Source: CAYWXV01 sp964462535 (GTDB lineage Bacteria > Bacteroidota > Ignavibacteria > OLB7). From it: DNA of 64,000 nucleotides. This document shows positions 50,844-59,194 of the stretch, piece after piece. Under the pieces are notes generated by a model. That model saw nothing but the letters and a program-made list of their open reading frames with translations. It was not told the DNA's origin and searched no databases. Location of the stretch: assembly GCA_964462535.1 (NCBI GenBank), contig CAYWXV010000016.1, positions 1 through 64,000 of the forward strand, read 5' to 3'. The position numbers and the translations under genes are program-made. Each line of letters begins with the position of its first letter. The stretch's first letter is position 1.

Positions 50844-51935
50844 TCATTGCTCCATTGCCCGGCGCACCAGGTTCTGAAACGCCCATACCCCGCCCTCCAG
50901 CTCCACCGAGTACCGGCCCCGGTCGTACGCTCGCGATGACAAACCGCGCTGGACATGCTCGCAGATCGAGATGTCTTCCAGTTGTGTCTGGTGAGCCGAG
51001 CTGATGTCATCCTCGATCCAGCTCGATATCTGGTCACTCACGATGTCGTCGTAGTAGTAGTCGAAGTGGACCCTGCATTTGTCGTGGGCAACCGGGATGA
51101 TGAGGTTCGTCTGAAGCCGACCGGGGAGGATGTTCAGCGCGAGGTTGGGGAAGATGTAGTAGTAGAAGGCATGTCCGTCCCCGAACATCCACTCGCCCGA
51201 TGCCGTTGGGCTGTGCTGTACAGAGTACCAGTCGAACATCTCCGTAGCATAGTCACGGTAGTCGAGCATCCCGAAGAGCCCGGGATGGACCAGCGGGACG
51301 TGATAGCCCTCCAGGTAGTTGTCCGCATAGACCTTCCAGTTGCATGCAATGTCGTACGCCACGCGCGAGTGAAAGCGCTTGGTGCTCAACTCCATCGGTG
51401 CTATACGCTCGGCAATTCCTGCGGTGAGTTCCGAGAGGGTGGGGGAGGGATGTAAGTCTGGATCGAGGTTGACAAAGACGAACCCTTCCCACACGTCCAC
51501 GTGAACCGGGACGAGACCGAAGTCTTTCTTGTCGAAAAGATCGACGCGGTCCCACCGAGGTACGCCACGGAGTTCCCCGTCCAGTGTGTAGGTCCAGCCG
51601 TGGTACTGGCATTGAAGCATAGAGTCGCATCCATCCTCAGTTGCCAGCGGTCCGCCACGATGGCGACAGACGTTGTAGTACCCGCGGAGCGATCCATCCT
51701 TTGTACGGACGACGACAATCGGATTGCCCCCAACATCGGCGACGATCCGATCACCCACATCCGACAGCCGCCCCACATGCCCCACCATCTGCCATGTGCG
51801 CTCAAAGATCAGNNNNNNNNNNNNNNNNNNNNNNNNNNNNNNNNNNNNNNNNNNNNNNNNNNNNNNNNNNNNNNNNNNNNNNNNNNNNNNNNNNNNNNNN
51901 NNNNNNNNNNNNGTCGATTGTCGGATGCGAAGCAC
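50844..51935 (-). CDS. Rieske non-haem iron ring-hydroxylating oxygenase alpha-subunit-like, interrupted by an assembly gap
   Basis: The sequenced C-terminal ~320 residues carry the Rieske cluster: C-R-H...'QCQYHGWTY' (C-x-H and C-x2-H), and the catalytic iron site 'NYLEGYHVPLVHPG' (E-x3-D/H pattern, His pair) then 'FYYYIFPNLALNILPG'. This matches aromatic-ring or quaternary-amine (choline monooxygenase-type) oxygenases. 100 Ns at 51813-51912 hide about 30 N-terminal residues; a GTG at 51935 gives 'LRIRQS' before the gap, 16 bases after the GT2 stop. The reductase partner is not in the window. Confidence 0.78.
   Translation of the reverse strand: MLRIRQSXXXXXXXXXXXXXXXXXXXXXXXXXXXXXXXXXXLIFERTWQMVGHVGRLSDVGDRIVADVGGNPIVVVRTKDGSLRGYYNVCRHRGGPLATEDGCDSMLQCQYHGWTYTLDGELRGVPRWDRVDLFDKKDFGLVPVHVDVWEGFVFVNLDPDLHPSPTLSELTAGIAERIAPMELSTKRFHSRVAYDIACNWKVYADNYLEGYHVPLVHPGLFGMLDYRDYATEMFDWYSVQHSPTASGEWMFGDGHAFYYYIFPNLALNILPGRLQTNLIIPVAHDKCRVHFDYYYDDIVSDQISSWIEDDISSAHQTQLEDISICEHVQRGLSSRAYDRGRYSVELEGGVWAFQNLVRRAMEQ
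51813..51912. other. Assembly gap (100 Ns) inside the Rieske gene
   Basis: The flanks differ, unlike the gap at 40196, so real sequence of unknown length is missing. Any reading frame crossing the Ns is arbitrary. Confidence 0.95.
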
Positions 51936-51951
51936 GATGCGTTGGTGGGAG

Positions 51952-52722
51952 TCAACGGTCCAATCTTCCCCCTTCCCACCCCTTCCGCACCTTGCGAACG
52001 ATGCGCAACTCGAAGAAGGACTTGAGGAAGTCGCTCATGCGGATGTTCGATCCACGGACATCGTGCCATGCGGTCAGGGGTAGTTCGTAGACCGCGTTTT
52101 CGACCGATGGTAGCTGACGATTCCGACGATAGGCAATCATTCGAGCCAGGAGTTCGATATCGAAGATCCAATGGGTCTGGAACGAGGATCCAAAGAGCTC
52201 GGCCGTCTCGGCGTTCGCTCTGAACATCTTCGCACCGCACTGGGTGTCATACACACTCAAACCGAGCGTCAGGCTTGCCAGGGTAGCCGCGATGCGGCCC
52301 AGGTAGTGCCTCATTGGACGCCGCTCGATCCTTCTCCCCAGGAGGTTGACGCGTGACCCGATGACCAGCTGTATTTCGGGGCGCGACTCAAGGATCTCGA
52401 CGAACGGGGTAATGCTCTCCAATGGGGTTGCCAGATCAGCATCCCAATAGGCAATATGATCCGGCTTGAGCTTCAGCCCTTCCATAACGCCGATACGAAC
52501 CGCCTCGGCCTTCCCGCTGTTCCTCTTGAGCGAGTGAACGATGAAGGCCTGGGGGTTCTCCTGTTCCAGTCCGCGAACGATCTGCAACGTGTTGTCCCGG
52601 CTCCCATCGTTGACGAACAGAAATCGAACGTCTGTGCGATCGACCACGAAAGCGCGAAAGGCCTGAAGGTCGAGCCGTGCCGCCTCGTTGTAGCAGGGGA
52701 CAACGACGATCGTTAGGGACAT
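51952..52722 (-). CDS. GT2-family dolichol-phosphate-sugar-synthase-like glycosyltransferase
   Basis: A 256-residue GT-A enzyme. 'LTIVVVPCYNEAARLD' is the N-terminal loop, 'FLFVNDGSRDNTLQIV' follows, 'AEAVRIGVMEGL' and 'IAYWDADLATPLESI' supply the D-x-D region. This order is that of ALG5/DPM1-type enzymes that charge a polyprenyl-phosphate with glucose or mannose. No membrane tail is visible, so it may act with a partner. The Rieske gene begins 16 bases after its stop. Confidence 0.87.
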   Translation of the reverse strand: MSLTIVVVPCYNEAARLDLQAFRAFVVDRTDVRFLFVNDGSRDNTLQIVRGLEQENPQAFIVHSLKRNSGKAEAVRIGVMEGLKLKPDHIAYWDADLATPLESITPFVEILESRPEIQLVIGSRVNLLGRRIERRPMRHYLGRIAATLASLTLGLSVYDTQCGAKMFRANAETAELFGSSFQTHWIFDIELLARMIAYRRNRQLPSVENAVYELPLTAWHDVRGSNIRMSDFLKSFFELRIVRKVRKGWEGGRLDR

Positions 52723-52828
52723 GTGCAGCTGGGATGGGAGGCGCCGGAGCCACGGGCGCCGGACGTTGTGGAAAACGGTCCGAAAGATACGCCAAAACAG
52801 ACCCGGTCCCAGCAGAGGGCGGACCCCA

Positions 52829-52836
52829 TATATTTG
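52829..52836 (+). promoter_or_regulatory. Possible -7 promoter element (TATATTTG) for the TerC gene
   Basis: A perfect TAnnTTTG match 40 bases before the TerC ATG, in an otherwise GC-rich spacer. No clear -33 TTTG lies at the standard distance. Confidence 0.4.
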
Positions 52837-52876
52837 CGCCGATTCGATCTACACCGAGCAACCTATTCATCTTCCG

Positions 52877-53662
52877 ATGGACTTCCTCACCGACCCGACG
52901 ATCTGGGCCAGCCTCGCCACGCTCACTGCGATGGAGATCATTCTGGGTATCGACAACATCGTCTTCATTACGATCCTTGCCGAGCAGGTTCCGGTTGAAC
53001 AACGGAGTCGTGCGCGTCTTGTCGGCCTCGCGATGGCCTGCATCACACGTCTGGCTCTGCTCTCACTGATCAACTTCCTTGCAACGCTAACAGCCCCGTT
53101 GATCACGCTCTTTGGGAACGATCTATCCGGTCGTGATCTCATTTTGCTCGGGGGTGGCCTATTCCTCATCTACAAATCGACAAAGGAAGTACACGCGAAG
53201 CTGGAGGGGGACGACGAAGAGGAAGGGGAGACGAAGAAAGTCTCATTCTGGGGAGTGATCGTGCAGATCATGCTGCTCGATATCATCTTCTCTCTTGATT
53301 CGGTGATCACTGCGATTGGTATGGCCGAGCATCTCTGGGTAATGATGACCGCGGTGATTCTCTCGTTGACCGTGATGCTGTTGGTGGGGAAGGCGATCGG
53401 CGATTTCGTGATGAAGCACCCGACCGTCAAGATGCTTGCCCTTTCGTTCCTTCTCCTTATCGGCGTATCCCTGCTCGCTGAATCACTCGACTTCCACATC
53501 CCGAAACCATATATCTACTCCGCCATGGCCTTCAGCGTCTTTGTCGAAATGTTGAACCTGGCAGCCAGGAAACGTCGTGATAAGAAGCGTGGCGTGCCGC
53601 GCAGACCAGTGCGGTTGCGGCGGAATGTGGTGGGTGTGCGCGTGAGAGAGGAGGGAGGATGA
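52877..53662 (+). CDS. TerC-family integral membrane protein
   Basis: A 261-residue protein with seven membrane segments. The family hallmarks are present: 'TAMEIILGIDNIVFITILAEQVP' near residues 16-38, 'DLILLGGGLFLIYKSTKEVH', and 'IVQIMLLDIIFSLDSVITAIGM' with the conserved acidic D-x-x-F-S-L-D motif. TerC proteins have been linked to tellurite resistance and to metal efflux, notably manganese (Alx/MntP-like role). A purine-rich tract of simple repeats (GAGGGAGGATGAGGGATGAAGG) encodes the last residues and stop. Confidence 0.92.
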   Translation: MDFLTDPTIWASLATLTAMEIILGIDNIVFITILAEQVPVEQRSRARLVGLAMACITRLALLSLINFLATLTAPLITLFGNDLSGRDLILLGGGLFLIYKSTKEVHAKLEGDDEEEGETKKVSFWGVIVQIMLLDIIFSLDSVITAIGMAEHLWVMMTAVILSLTVMLLVGKAIGDFVMKHPTVKMLALSFLLLIGVSLLAESLDFHIPKPYIYSAMAFSVFVEMLNLAARKRRDKKRGVPRRPVRLRRNVVGVRVREEGG

Positions 53663-53740
53663 GGGATGAAGGATGATTGTGAGGACGAGCCACGTGGGGC
53701 GTGGTCCCGCGTGGAATCAATGCAGGCCGGCTCTCCTGCA

Positions 53741-53787
53741 ACGCTCGCCCCTTCGGACCTAGGGGCCGTTTACTATTGGACGAGCGT
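53741..53787. terminator. Nested hairpin between convergent TerC and CTP synthase genes
   Basis: An outer stem ACGCTCG/CGAGCGT (53741-53747, 53781-53787) encloses GCCCCT/AGGGGC (53747-53752, 53761-53766). Both genes end toward it, and it is the most likely shared terminator; the two strands would fold alike. Confidence 0.5.
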
Positions 53788-53801
53788 CGAACGACTCCCC
53801 A

Positions 53802-55640
53802 CTATTCAACACCGGCCGGTTTCGGGATGTCCGCATGCGTGACGTGTCGGCCGTTCCCATTGATTCCAGGAAGATCATCGCGCAGGCCATTCAAACTTCC
53901 GTCAGGCTTGGCGCTGCTCTTCTTCTTGTCGTTCTTCACGGGGCGTCTGGTAGCGGGATGTGCCGGTGTCTTCTTCGCCGCCTTTCGCGCCGCATCTCGA
54001 TGCGTGACGGCAGCCTTCACGAACGCTTTGAAGAGTGGATGTGGTGCCAGCAGCCGCGACTTCAACTCCGGATGGAACTGACAGCCGACGAACCAGGGGT
54101 GATCCGGAAGCTCGATGATCTCAACCAGTCGCTTGTCGGGGCTGACACCACTGAAGATCATACCGTGTCTGGCAAGCGTTTCGCGGTAGTCGTTGTTCAC
54201 CTCATAGCGATGACGATGCCTCTCGGTGATAAACTGATCGCGATATGCGGCGAGCGTCTTCGTCCGTTTCTCGAGAATGCATGGATAGCTCCCGAGACGC
54301 ATCGTTCCCCCCTTCTCTTTGATGTTCTTCTGCTCTGGCATCAGATCAATCACCGGATATGGGGTTCGTGCAAACTCTGCTGAGTTCGCGTCCGCAAGGC
54401 GTGCAACGTCGCGCGCAAACTCGATGACCGCGCACTGCATACCGAGGCAGATACCTAAGAAGGGGATCTCCTTCTCCCGGACATGCCGGATCGCCATGAT
54501 CTTCCCTTCAACACCGCGTGATCCGAATCCAGGCGCCACGAGAAGTCCGCTCAATCCATGAAGCGCCTTTCGTGCATCTGCCGTCGACTTGATTTTTTCG
54601 GAATCGATCCACTCCAGCTCAACGTGGGCGTTGTTCGCGGCTCCGGCGTGTACGAACGACTCGATGATCGATTTGTAGGCATCCTGGTACTGCGTGTACT
54701 TGCCGCAGATGCCAATGCGTACCGTGCCGTTGCGGGGCTTCTTGATGCGTCGCGTCATCGTTGACCACTGCCGAAGATTTGCCGGCGGTGCTTCGACACC
54801 AAGTTTCCGCAGGACGATTTCGTCCAGATCCTGGTCTGCGTAGACCATCGGCACTTCGTAGATCGTACTTACATCACGAGCCTCGATCACCCCGTCGCGT
54901 TCGACGTTGCAGAAGAGAGCGATTTTCTCTTTGATGTCTTTCGTCAGCCGATACTCGGAACGGCAGACGAGAATATTCGGCTGGATGCCAAGCTCAAGGA
55001 GCGTTTTGACTGAATGCTGCGTCGGTTTGGTCTTCAACTCGCCGGCCGCCTTGATGTATGGGACGTAGGTGAGATGAATGTGGAGTGCGTTCCTGCGGCC
55101 CAGTTTCTGATCCAGCTGTCGCACGGCCTCGATGAAGGGTAGCGACTCGATATCACCAACCGTCCCACCGATCTCCGTCAACACGATGTCGTACTCACCG
55201 GTCTCTCCCAATGCAGTCATGCGCTGGAGAATCTCATCAGTGATGTGCGGGATAACCTGCACCGTCTTCCCCAGGTAGTCTCCCCGCCGTTCCTTCGAGA
55301 TTACTTCGTAGTAGACCTGACCGGTGGTTGTATTGTTCTTTTGGGACATCGACTGGTTCAGAAACCGTTCGTAGTGTCCCAGGTCAAGATCCGTTTCGGC
55401 CCCATCCTCGGTGACATACACTTCTCCATGCTGGTATGGAGACATGGTGCCTGGATCGACGTTGATATAGGGATCAAATTTCTGGATCGTCACGCGCAGG
55501 CCGCGCGATTTCAAGAGGAGCGCAAGTGAGGCGGATGTAATGCCCTTTCCGAGTGACGACAGAACCCCTCCGGTGATGAAGATGTACTTCGTTTCGGCGG
55601 GGCCTTTGACTGGCTGCGAGGGTTTCTGAAGGTGGGCCAC
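53802..55640 (-). CDS. pyrG: CTP synthase
   Basis: A 612-residue enzyme that aminates UTP to CTP using glutamine and ATP. The N-terminal synthetase opens 'TKYIFITGGVLSSLGKG' and has 'PYINVDPGTMSPYQHGEVYV' and 'EIGGTVGDIES'. The glutaminase domain has 'PFLGICLGMQ' (nucleophile Cys) and 'CQFHPELKS' (His-Glu). Start is GTG 55640 (VAHLQKPSQ); ATG at 55844 would add unlike residues. A basic, Lys/Ala-rich tail of ~65 residues after 'HPLFKAFV' exceeds the usual ~540-residue length. Confidence 0.93.
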   Translation of the reverse strand: MAHLQKPSQPVKGPAETKYIFITGGVLSSLGKGITSASLALLLKSRGLRVTIQKFDPYINVDPGTMSPYQHGEVYVTEDGAETDLDLGHYERFLNQSMSQKNNTTTGQVYYEVISKERRGDYLGKTVQVIPHITDEILQRMTALGETGEYDIVLTEIGGTVGDIESLPFIEAVRQLDQKLGRRNALHIHLTYVPYIKAAGELKTKPTQHSVKTLLELGIQPNILVCRSEYRLTKDIKEKIALFCNVERDGVIEARDVSTIYEVPMVYADQDLDEIVLRKLGVEAPPANLRQWSTMTRRIKKPRNGTVRIGICGKYTQYQDAYKSIIESFVHAGAANNAHVELEWIDSEKIKSTADARKALHGLSGLLVAPGFGSRGVEGKIMAIRHVREKEIPFLGICLGMQCAVIEFARDVARLADANSAEFARTPYPVIDLMPEQKNIKEKGGTMRLGSYPCILEKRTKTLAAYRDQFITERHRHRYEVNNDYRETLARHGMIFSGVSPDKRLVEIIELPDHPWFVGCQFHPELKSRLLAPHPLFKAFVKAAVTHRDAARKAAKKTPAHPATRRPVKNDKKKSSAKPDGSLNGLRDDLPGINGNGRHVTHADIPKPAGVE

Positions 55641-55861
55641 GGTAGGGTTGGAGCTAACGGTTGACGACGACGGTGCAGCAACGGAGAAACAACAAAATGC
55701 CCCCCTCACGACCTCGGCGACGGGCCGCGCGCCGGCCCCCCTGTCGACGGGCGTGATCGCTGCTGGGCGGAAGAAGGTGTTGAAATGCGAGCCGTTGTAG
55801 TGGGCGAACATACGGAAAGTCCCGGAATCGCAAACCGGAACCACCGTGACGAGTAGAAACG

Positions 55862-55902
55862 AAAAACGCCCGGAATTTCGCTGAATAGCGTGGTTCCGGG
55901 CG
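55862..55902 (-). terminator. Intrinsic terminator of the 2TM gene
   Basis: On the minus strand CGCCCGGAA (55894-55902) pairs with TTCCGGGCG (55867-55875) around an 18-base loop, followed by TTTTT (55862-55866). It lies 19 bases after the stop of the 2TM gene and before pyrG, so the two are separate units. Confidence 0.8.
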
Positions 55903-55920
55903 CGCAGAGCCGAGTGGGAG

Positions 55921-56484
55921 TCAGCCGATCTCGATCCGCTTGTCGCCGTGTTCGATGATTATCTTCTTGGCCTTGCTGTCGAGCGTCAGACTCTTCCGAA
56001 CGCCGCGAGAGCGGATGTTCTCCGCTTCCAGGCGTCGCCGCTTCCTGTCCTCTTTCTCGAGAATTTTCAAGGCCCCTCGCTCGATATCCTTCTCTTTCGG
56101 GAAGAATGTCTCGGCTGCATCGAAATAGAGCCCAATTCCCCACCCCATCAGCACCCAGTAGAACCACGTCCCGCCGGTAAGAAACAGGTCAAGAGCAATG
56201 AGGAAGAGGTTGACAACGACGTAACTCCGCAGGTGCTCTCGGAATTTCTGTTTCCGTTGGGCGATGTAGGCCGCTCGCGCGTGTTCGACGTCTGATACTC
56301 TCTCGTACTCGCCAATGGCGGCGTCGAGTTGTGCCGGATCGATCCCCAGCTCCCGGGCCGTGTCCTGCAGGTCTGTGTACGACACCGTGGAAGACGCACC
56401 TGCACCCTGACGCTCGATCGCCCTGCGGAGAATCGCATTGACCTGATCGGGAGTAAATCGTATGGACGAATCGTCTGAAGACAT
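55921..56484 (-). CDS. 2TM-domain membrane protein
   Basis: A 187-residue protein. The N-terminal region (~1-65, 'IRFTPDQVNAILRRAIERQ', 'LQDTARELGIDPAQLDAAI') is a SHOCT-like or helix-turn-helix-like helical segment. Two membrane segments at ~92-112 and ~114-128 ('YVVVNLFLIALDLFLTG', 'TWFYWVLMGWGIGLYFD') match the 2TM domain, and a basic C-terminal tail follows. Function unknown. Terminated by a strong hairpin. Confidence 0.78.
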   Translation of the reverse strand: MSSDDSSIRFTPDQVNAILRRAIERQGAGASSTVSYTDLQDTARELGIDPAQLDAAIGEYERVSDVEHARAAYIAQRKQKFREHLRSYVVVNLFLIALDLFLTGGTWFYWVLMGWGIGLYFDAAETFFPKEKDIERGALKILEKEDRKRRRLEAENIRSRGVRKSLTLDSKAKKIIIEHGDKRIEIG

Positions 56485-56584
56485 GTGCGTATTGAATCCG
56501 TTCGCGGCGATGCCGCTTTTGCATCAGGAGAATCGTGGGAATGACGGGCGGAGACGGAGGATGGGTCCCGTTGTTTCACCGGAC

Positions 56585-57241
56585 CTACCCACGCTTCACG
56601 CCGGGGATCGCGTAGATATCCTTCAGGAACTCAAGTCGGTCCGATCCCTCTCCGATAAACGTGAACTCGGCCGTCGGCGGAATCTCGTTGCCATCGACGG
56701 AGAGGCCCTGGATCGAATCCTCGTGTGCATGCAGGACACCAAGAAACCGTCGGAGCGTGTCTGGATCCGAATCGAGGACGAAAATCATCTTCTTGCCACG
56801 ACGACGGTGAATGTAGTTCTCAAGCCGTCGTAGCGCAAGGATCATTATCACTATGAACACCGAGATGGCGATGGCGCTAAGAAAGTAGCCGGCCCCGATC
56901 ATCAATCCGAGTGCGGAGAGCATCCAGATCATGGCCGCCGTGGTGACCCCCTTGATACCCCCCTTGTTGTGCAGAATGACTCCTGCACCAAGGAACCCGA
57001 CCCCGGTGATGATCTGGGCAGCGATTCGTGTCCCATCCCCTCCATACTTCAAACCCAGGTCGATGCTCATGATTGTGAAGAGCGTGGAGCCGGCGCAGAC
57101 CAGAATGCTGGTCCGCAGTCCTGCCGGCTTGCCGGTGGTCTCCCGCTCCATTCCTATCGCCCCGCCGCACAGGACGGCAACCAGGAATTTCAGGGCAATG
57201 TCCGGTCCCTGACGGAGAAGTTGGTCAAAGGTCTCAAGCAC
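56585..57241 (-). CDS. MgtC/SapB-family membrane protein
   Basis: A 218-residue protein. The MgtC N-terminal block is 'KFLVAVLCGGAIGMERETTGKPAGLRTSILVCAGSTLFTIMS' (pattern), then 'RIAAQIITGVGFLGAGVILHNKGGIKGVTTAAMIWMLSALGLMIGAGYF'. About five membrane segments; a C-terminal ACT-like region ('MIFVLDSDPDTLRRFLGV') follows. MgtC helps survival in low Mg2+; family role is not transport itself. Start GTG 57241. An MgtA-type ATPase lies elsewhere in the window (28326). Confidence 0.9.
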   Translation of the reverse strand: MLETFDQLLRQGPDIALKFLVAVLCGGAIGMERETTGKPAGLRTSILVCAGSTLFTIMSIDLGLKYGGDGTRIAAQIITGVGFLGAGVILHNKGGIKGVTTAAMIWMLSALGLMIGAGYFLSAIAISVFIVIMILALRRLENYIHRRRGKKMIFVLDSDPDTLRRFLGVLHAHEDSIQGLSVDGNEIPPTAEFTFIGEGSDRLEFLKDIYAIPGVKRG

Positions 57242-57457
57242 GAATCGTCGAGCAGAAGTGGGACAATCGCGGATTTGGGGGGAGACTGGGCGCGCCGTTC
57301 GCGAGGACGTTGGAGCGACAGGTGACTCATGGGACGTTGGGGTATGCGTCTAGCGCAGCTATGCAACCTGTCGCACGAACACCGGCCCTCTACTCATCGT
57401 GCGAAAAATAGACAAATAGCTTAGCTTCGCTCACCGTTCACGGAACACACAACCCCG

Positions 57458-59176
57458 ATGGGATCCTGCGTGCGTCTCCGCTACCTTCTTCCTCTTCTTC
57501 TCTTCATTCCGCTGGTCGATGGCTGCTTCCCAAAGCTCTATCTACCGGAGCGTTCACGTCTGGAATGTCCCGAGCCCGTAATCGTCTGCCGACCAGGACG
57601 AACAAACGAGGTGACAATCGACACGTCGTCAGCGATCGGGCTTCCATCGTCCCATTACTTGACGATCACGCGCGTCGAAGGTCTCGATACCCGTGTCGAT
57701 GAAATGGGAGTGCATTTTCAGGTTGGGGGACGCGGAGGGGATCGCTCGCATCGTCTCCCCGGTGATGCGTGGGCCACGATTCGATCTGAGCGGCGGCGAT
57801 CGCCTGCCGCTGATCGAATAGCCGAGGTTTCTTTCAAACAGATTGACGAGGCGACAGTACAGGGCAACCTGACGATGCGTGGTGTTTCGGGACCCGTTGG
57901 AACACCCACGCGGAGTGGGTCGGGCGATACCGTCTACTATGGATCTCGAGGGACCGGAACCGTCTCCGGCGATTACGATCTCTTCATGGGAACCCATCAG
58001 CAGGGGGCGGGTGTCGTTGCCTCGCGTCGTGTGCGCGAATCAGCAGTCGTTCCGTGGGATGGACAGCCTGCCCTGTCGCCAGATGGAAGGACACTCTACT
58101 TCGCCAGCGACCGGAAGGGGAGTCTGGGAGGTGTAGACATCTGGATGTGTTCGATGAGTAGAGATGGCGCCTGGGGAGAGCCGATCAACTGTGGGCCGGG
58201 GGTCAACTCGCAGTGCGACGAGCTTACGCCATGGGTTTCAGGGGACGGGAAGTGGCTCTATTTCTCGTCCTCCGGTCATTCAACCGTCGGCGGCTACGAT
58301 CTCTTCCGCTCGCGCATTCTCTCGCCGGGCCAACTTGGGAACGCTCAGAACCTGGGGCGACCCATCAACACCGTGGCGGACGAACTCTCCCCCTCCGCGC
58401 CATCTAGTGCCGATCCCGACACACTCCTCTACTATAGCTCCGACCAGCCGGGGTCACAACTCTTCGACATTTACGTTCTCCACCGGCTTCCGAGAAAGGG
58501 GGGTGGTACGCGCCCACGTGAACGGCGCGATGTAACGTTGACCGGTACCGTGATCGGTCCCGACGGCCGTCCCGTTGACAGTGCGCTTGTCACGGTCAAT
58601 GGTGGCGACCCCCCGAAGAGCGACTCAACGATCACCGATGTCACGGGACGCTATCGCATCCCGGTGAAGGAAGGGTACAGTTACGAGGTGATTGCCGGTT
58701 CACCGGGGACGTTGTACATGCGTGAGATCGTCCGGATACCCATAACCGACGGGCGTACGTCGATCGAGCACGACATCACGCTCCCCGATACCGTCACATT
58801 CCGCGTCAACTTCCCCTTCAACAACGCGACCGATCCCTACGAATTCACGCTCGATGATCGCGGGCTCCCCAGCGACCTCCGCTGGATTGACATGATAGAT
58901 CAGGCAGCGAACTTTCTTCGCCGCATGAACGGTTCGTCGAATCGTTTCGAGATCGTCGGACATACCGATCCCGTCGGATCAGATCCCTTCAACATCGATC
59001 TTGGCCGTCGCCGCGCGGAGTTCATCAAACGAGAGCTGGTCAAGCGGGGCGTCTCAGCGGAGAACCTATTGGTCAGATCGGAGGGAGAGGGGCGTCCTCT
59101 GCTCCAGATGGAGGGGGAATTGCGCGACACCTATCACGCCCGGCTCCGACGCGTGGAACTCGTCAGAAAGAAGTGA
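57458..59176 (+). CDS. PorE-like OmpA-family lipoprotein with beta-propeller (T9SS-associated)
   Basis: A 572-residue outer-membrane lipoprotein. The lipobox is 'FIPLVDGC' (Cys23). PD40/TolB-like blades at ~175-350 include 'GQPALSPDGRTLYFASDRKGSLGG', 'GDGKWLYFSSSGHSTVGGYD'. A carboxypeptidase regulatory-like (CRD) domain lies at ~362-445 ('LTGTVIGPDGRPVDSALVTV'). An OmpA-C domain ends the protein ('FEIVGHTDPVGSDPFNIDLGRRRAEFI'). This order resembles PorE, a peptidoglycan-binding T9SS component, but the usual TPR N-terminus is replaced by a ~150-residue region. ATG 57458; GTG 57470 is an alternative. Confidence 0.82.
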   Translation: MGSCVRLRYLLPLLLFIPLVDGCFPKLYLPERSRLECPEPVIVCRPGRTNEVTIDTSSAIGLPSSHYLTITRVEGLDTRVDEMGVHFQVGGRGGDRSHRLPGDAWATIRSERRRSPAADRIAEVSFKQIDEATVQGNLTMRGVSGPVGTPTRSGSGDTVYYGSRGTGTVSGDYDLFMGTHQQGAGVVASRRVRESAVVPWDGQPALSPDGRTLYFASDRKGSLGGVDIWMCSMSRDGAWGEPINCGPGVNSQCDELTPWVSGDGKWLYFSSSGHSTVGGYDLFRSRILSPGQLGNAQNLGRPINTVADELSPSAPSSADPDTLLYYSSDQPGSQLFDIYVLHRLPRKGGGTRPRERRDVTLTGTVIGPDGRPVDSALVTVNGGDPPKSDSTITDVTGRYRIPVKEGYSYEVIAGSPGTLYMREIVRIPITDGRTSIEHDITLPDTVTFRVNFPFNNATDPYEFTLDDRGLPSDLRWIDMIDQAANFLRRMNGSSNRFEIVGHTDPVGSDPFNIDLGRRRAEFIKRELVKRGVSAENLLVRSEGEGRPLLQMEGELRDTYHARLRRVELVRKK

Positions 59177-59194
59177 GAAGGAACACCAGAACTC

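Noticed and set aside
53802..55844. CTP synthase reading extended to 55844
   Set aside because: The added 68 residues are unlike any CTP synthase; GTG 55640 gives the standard start.
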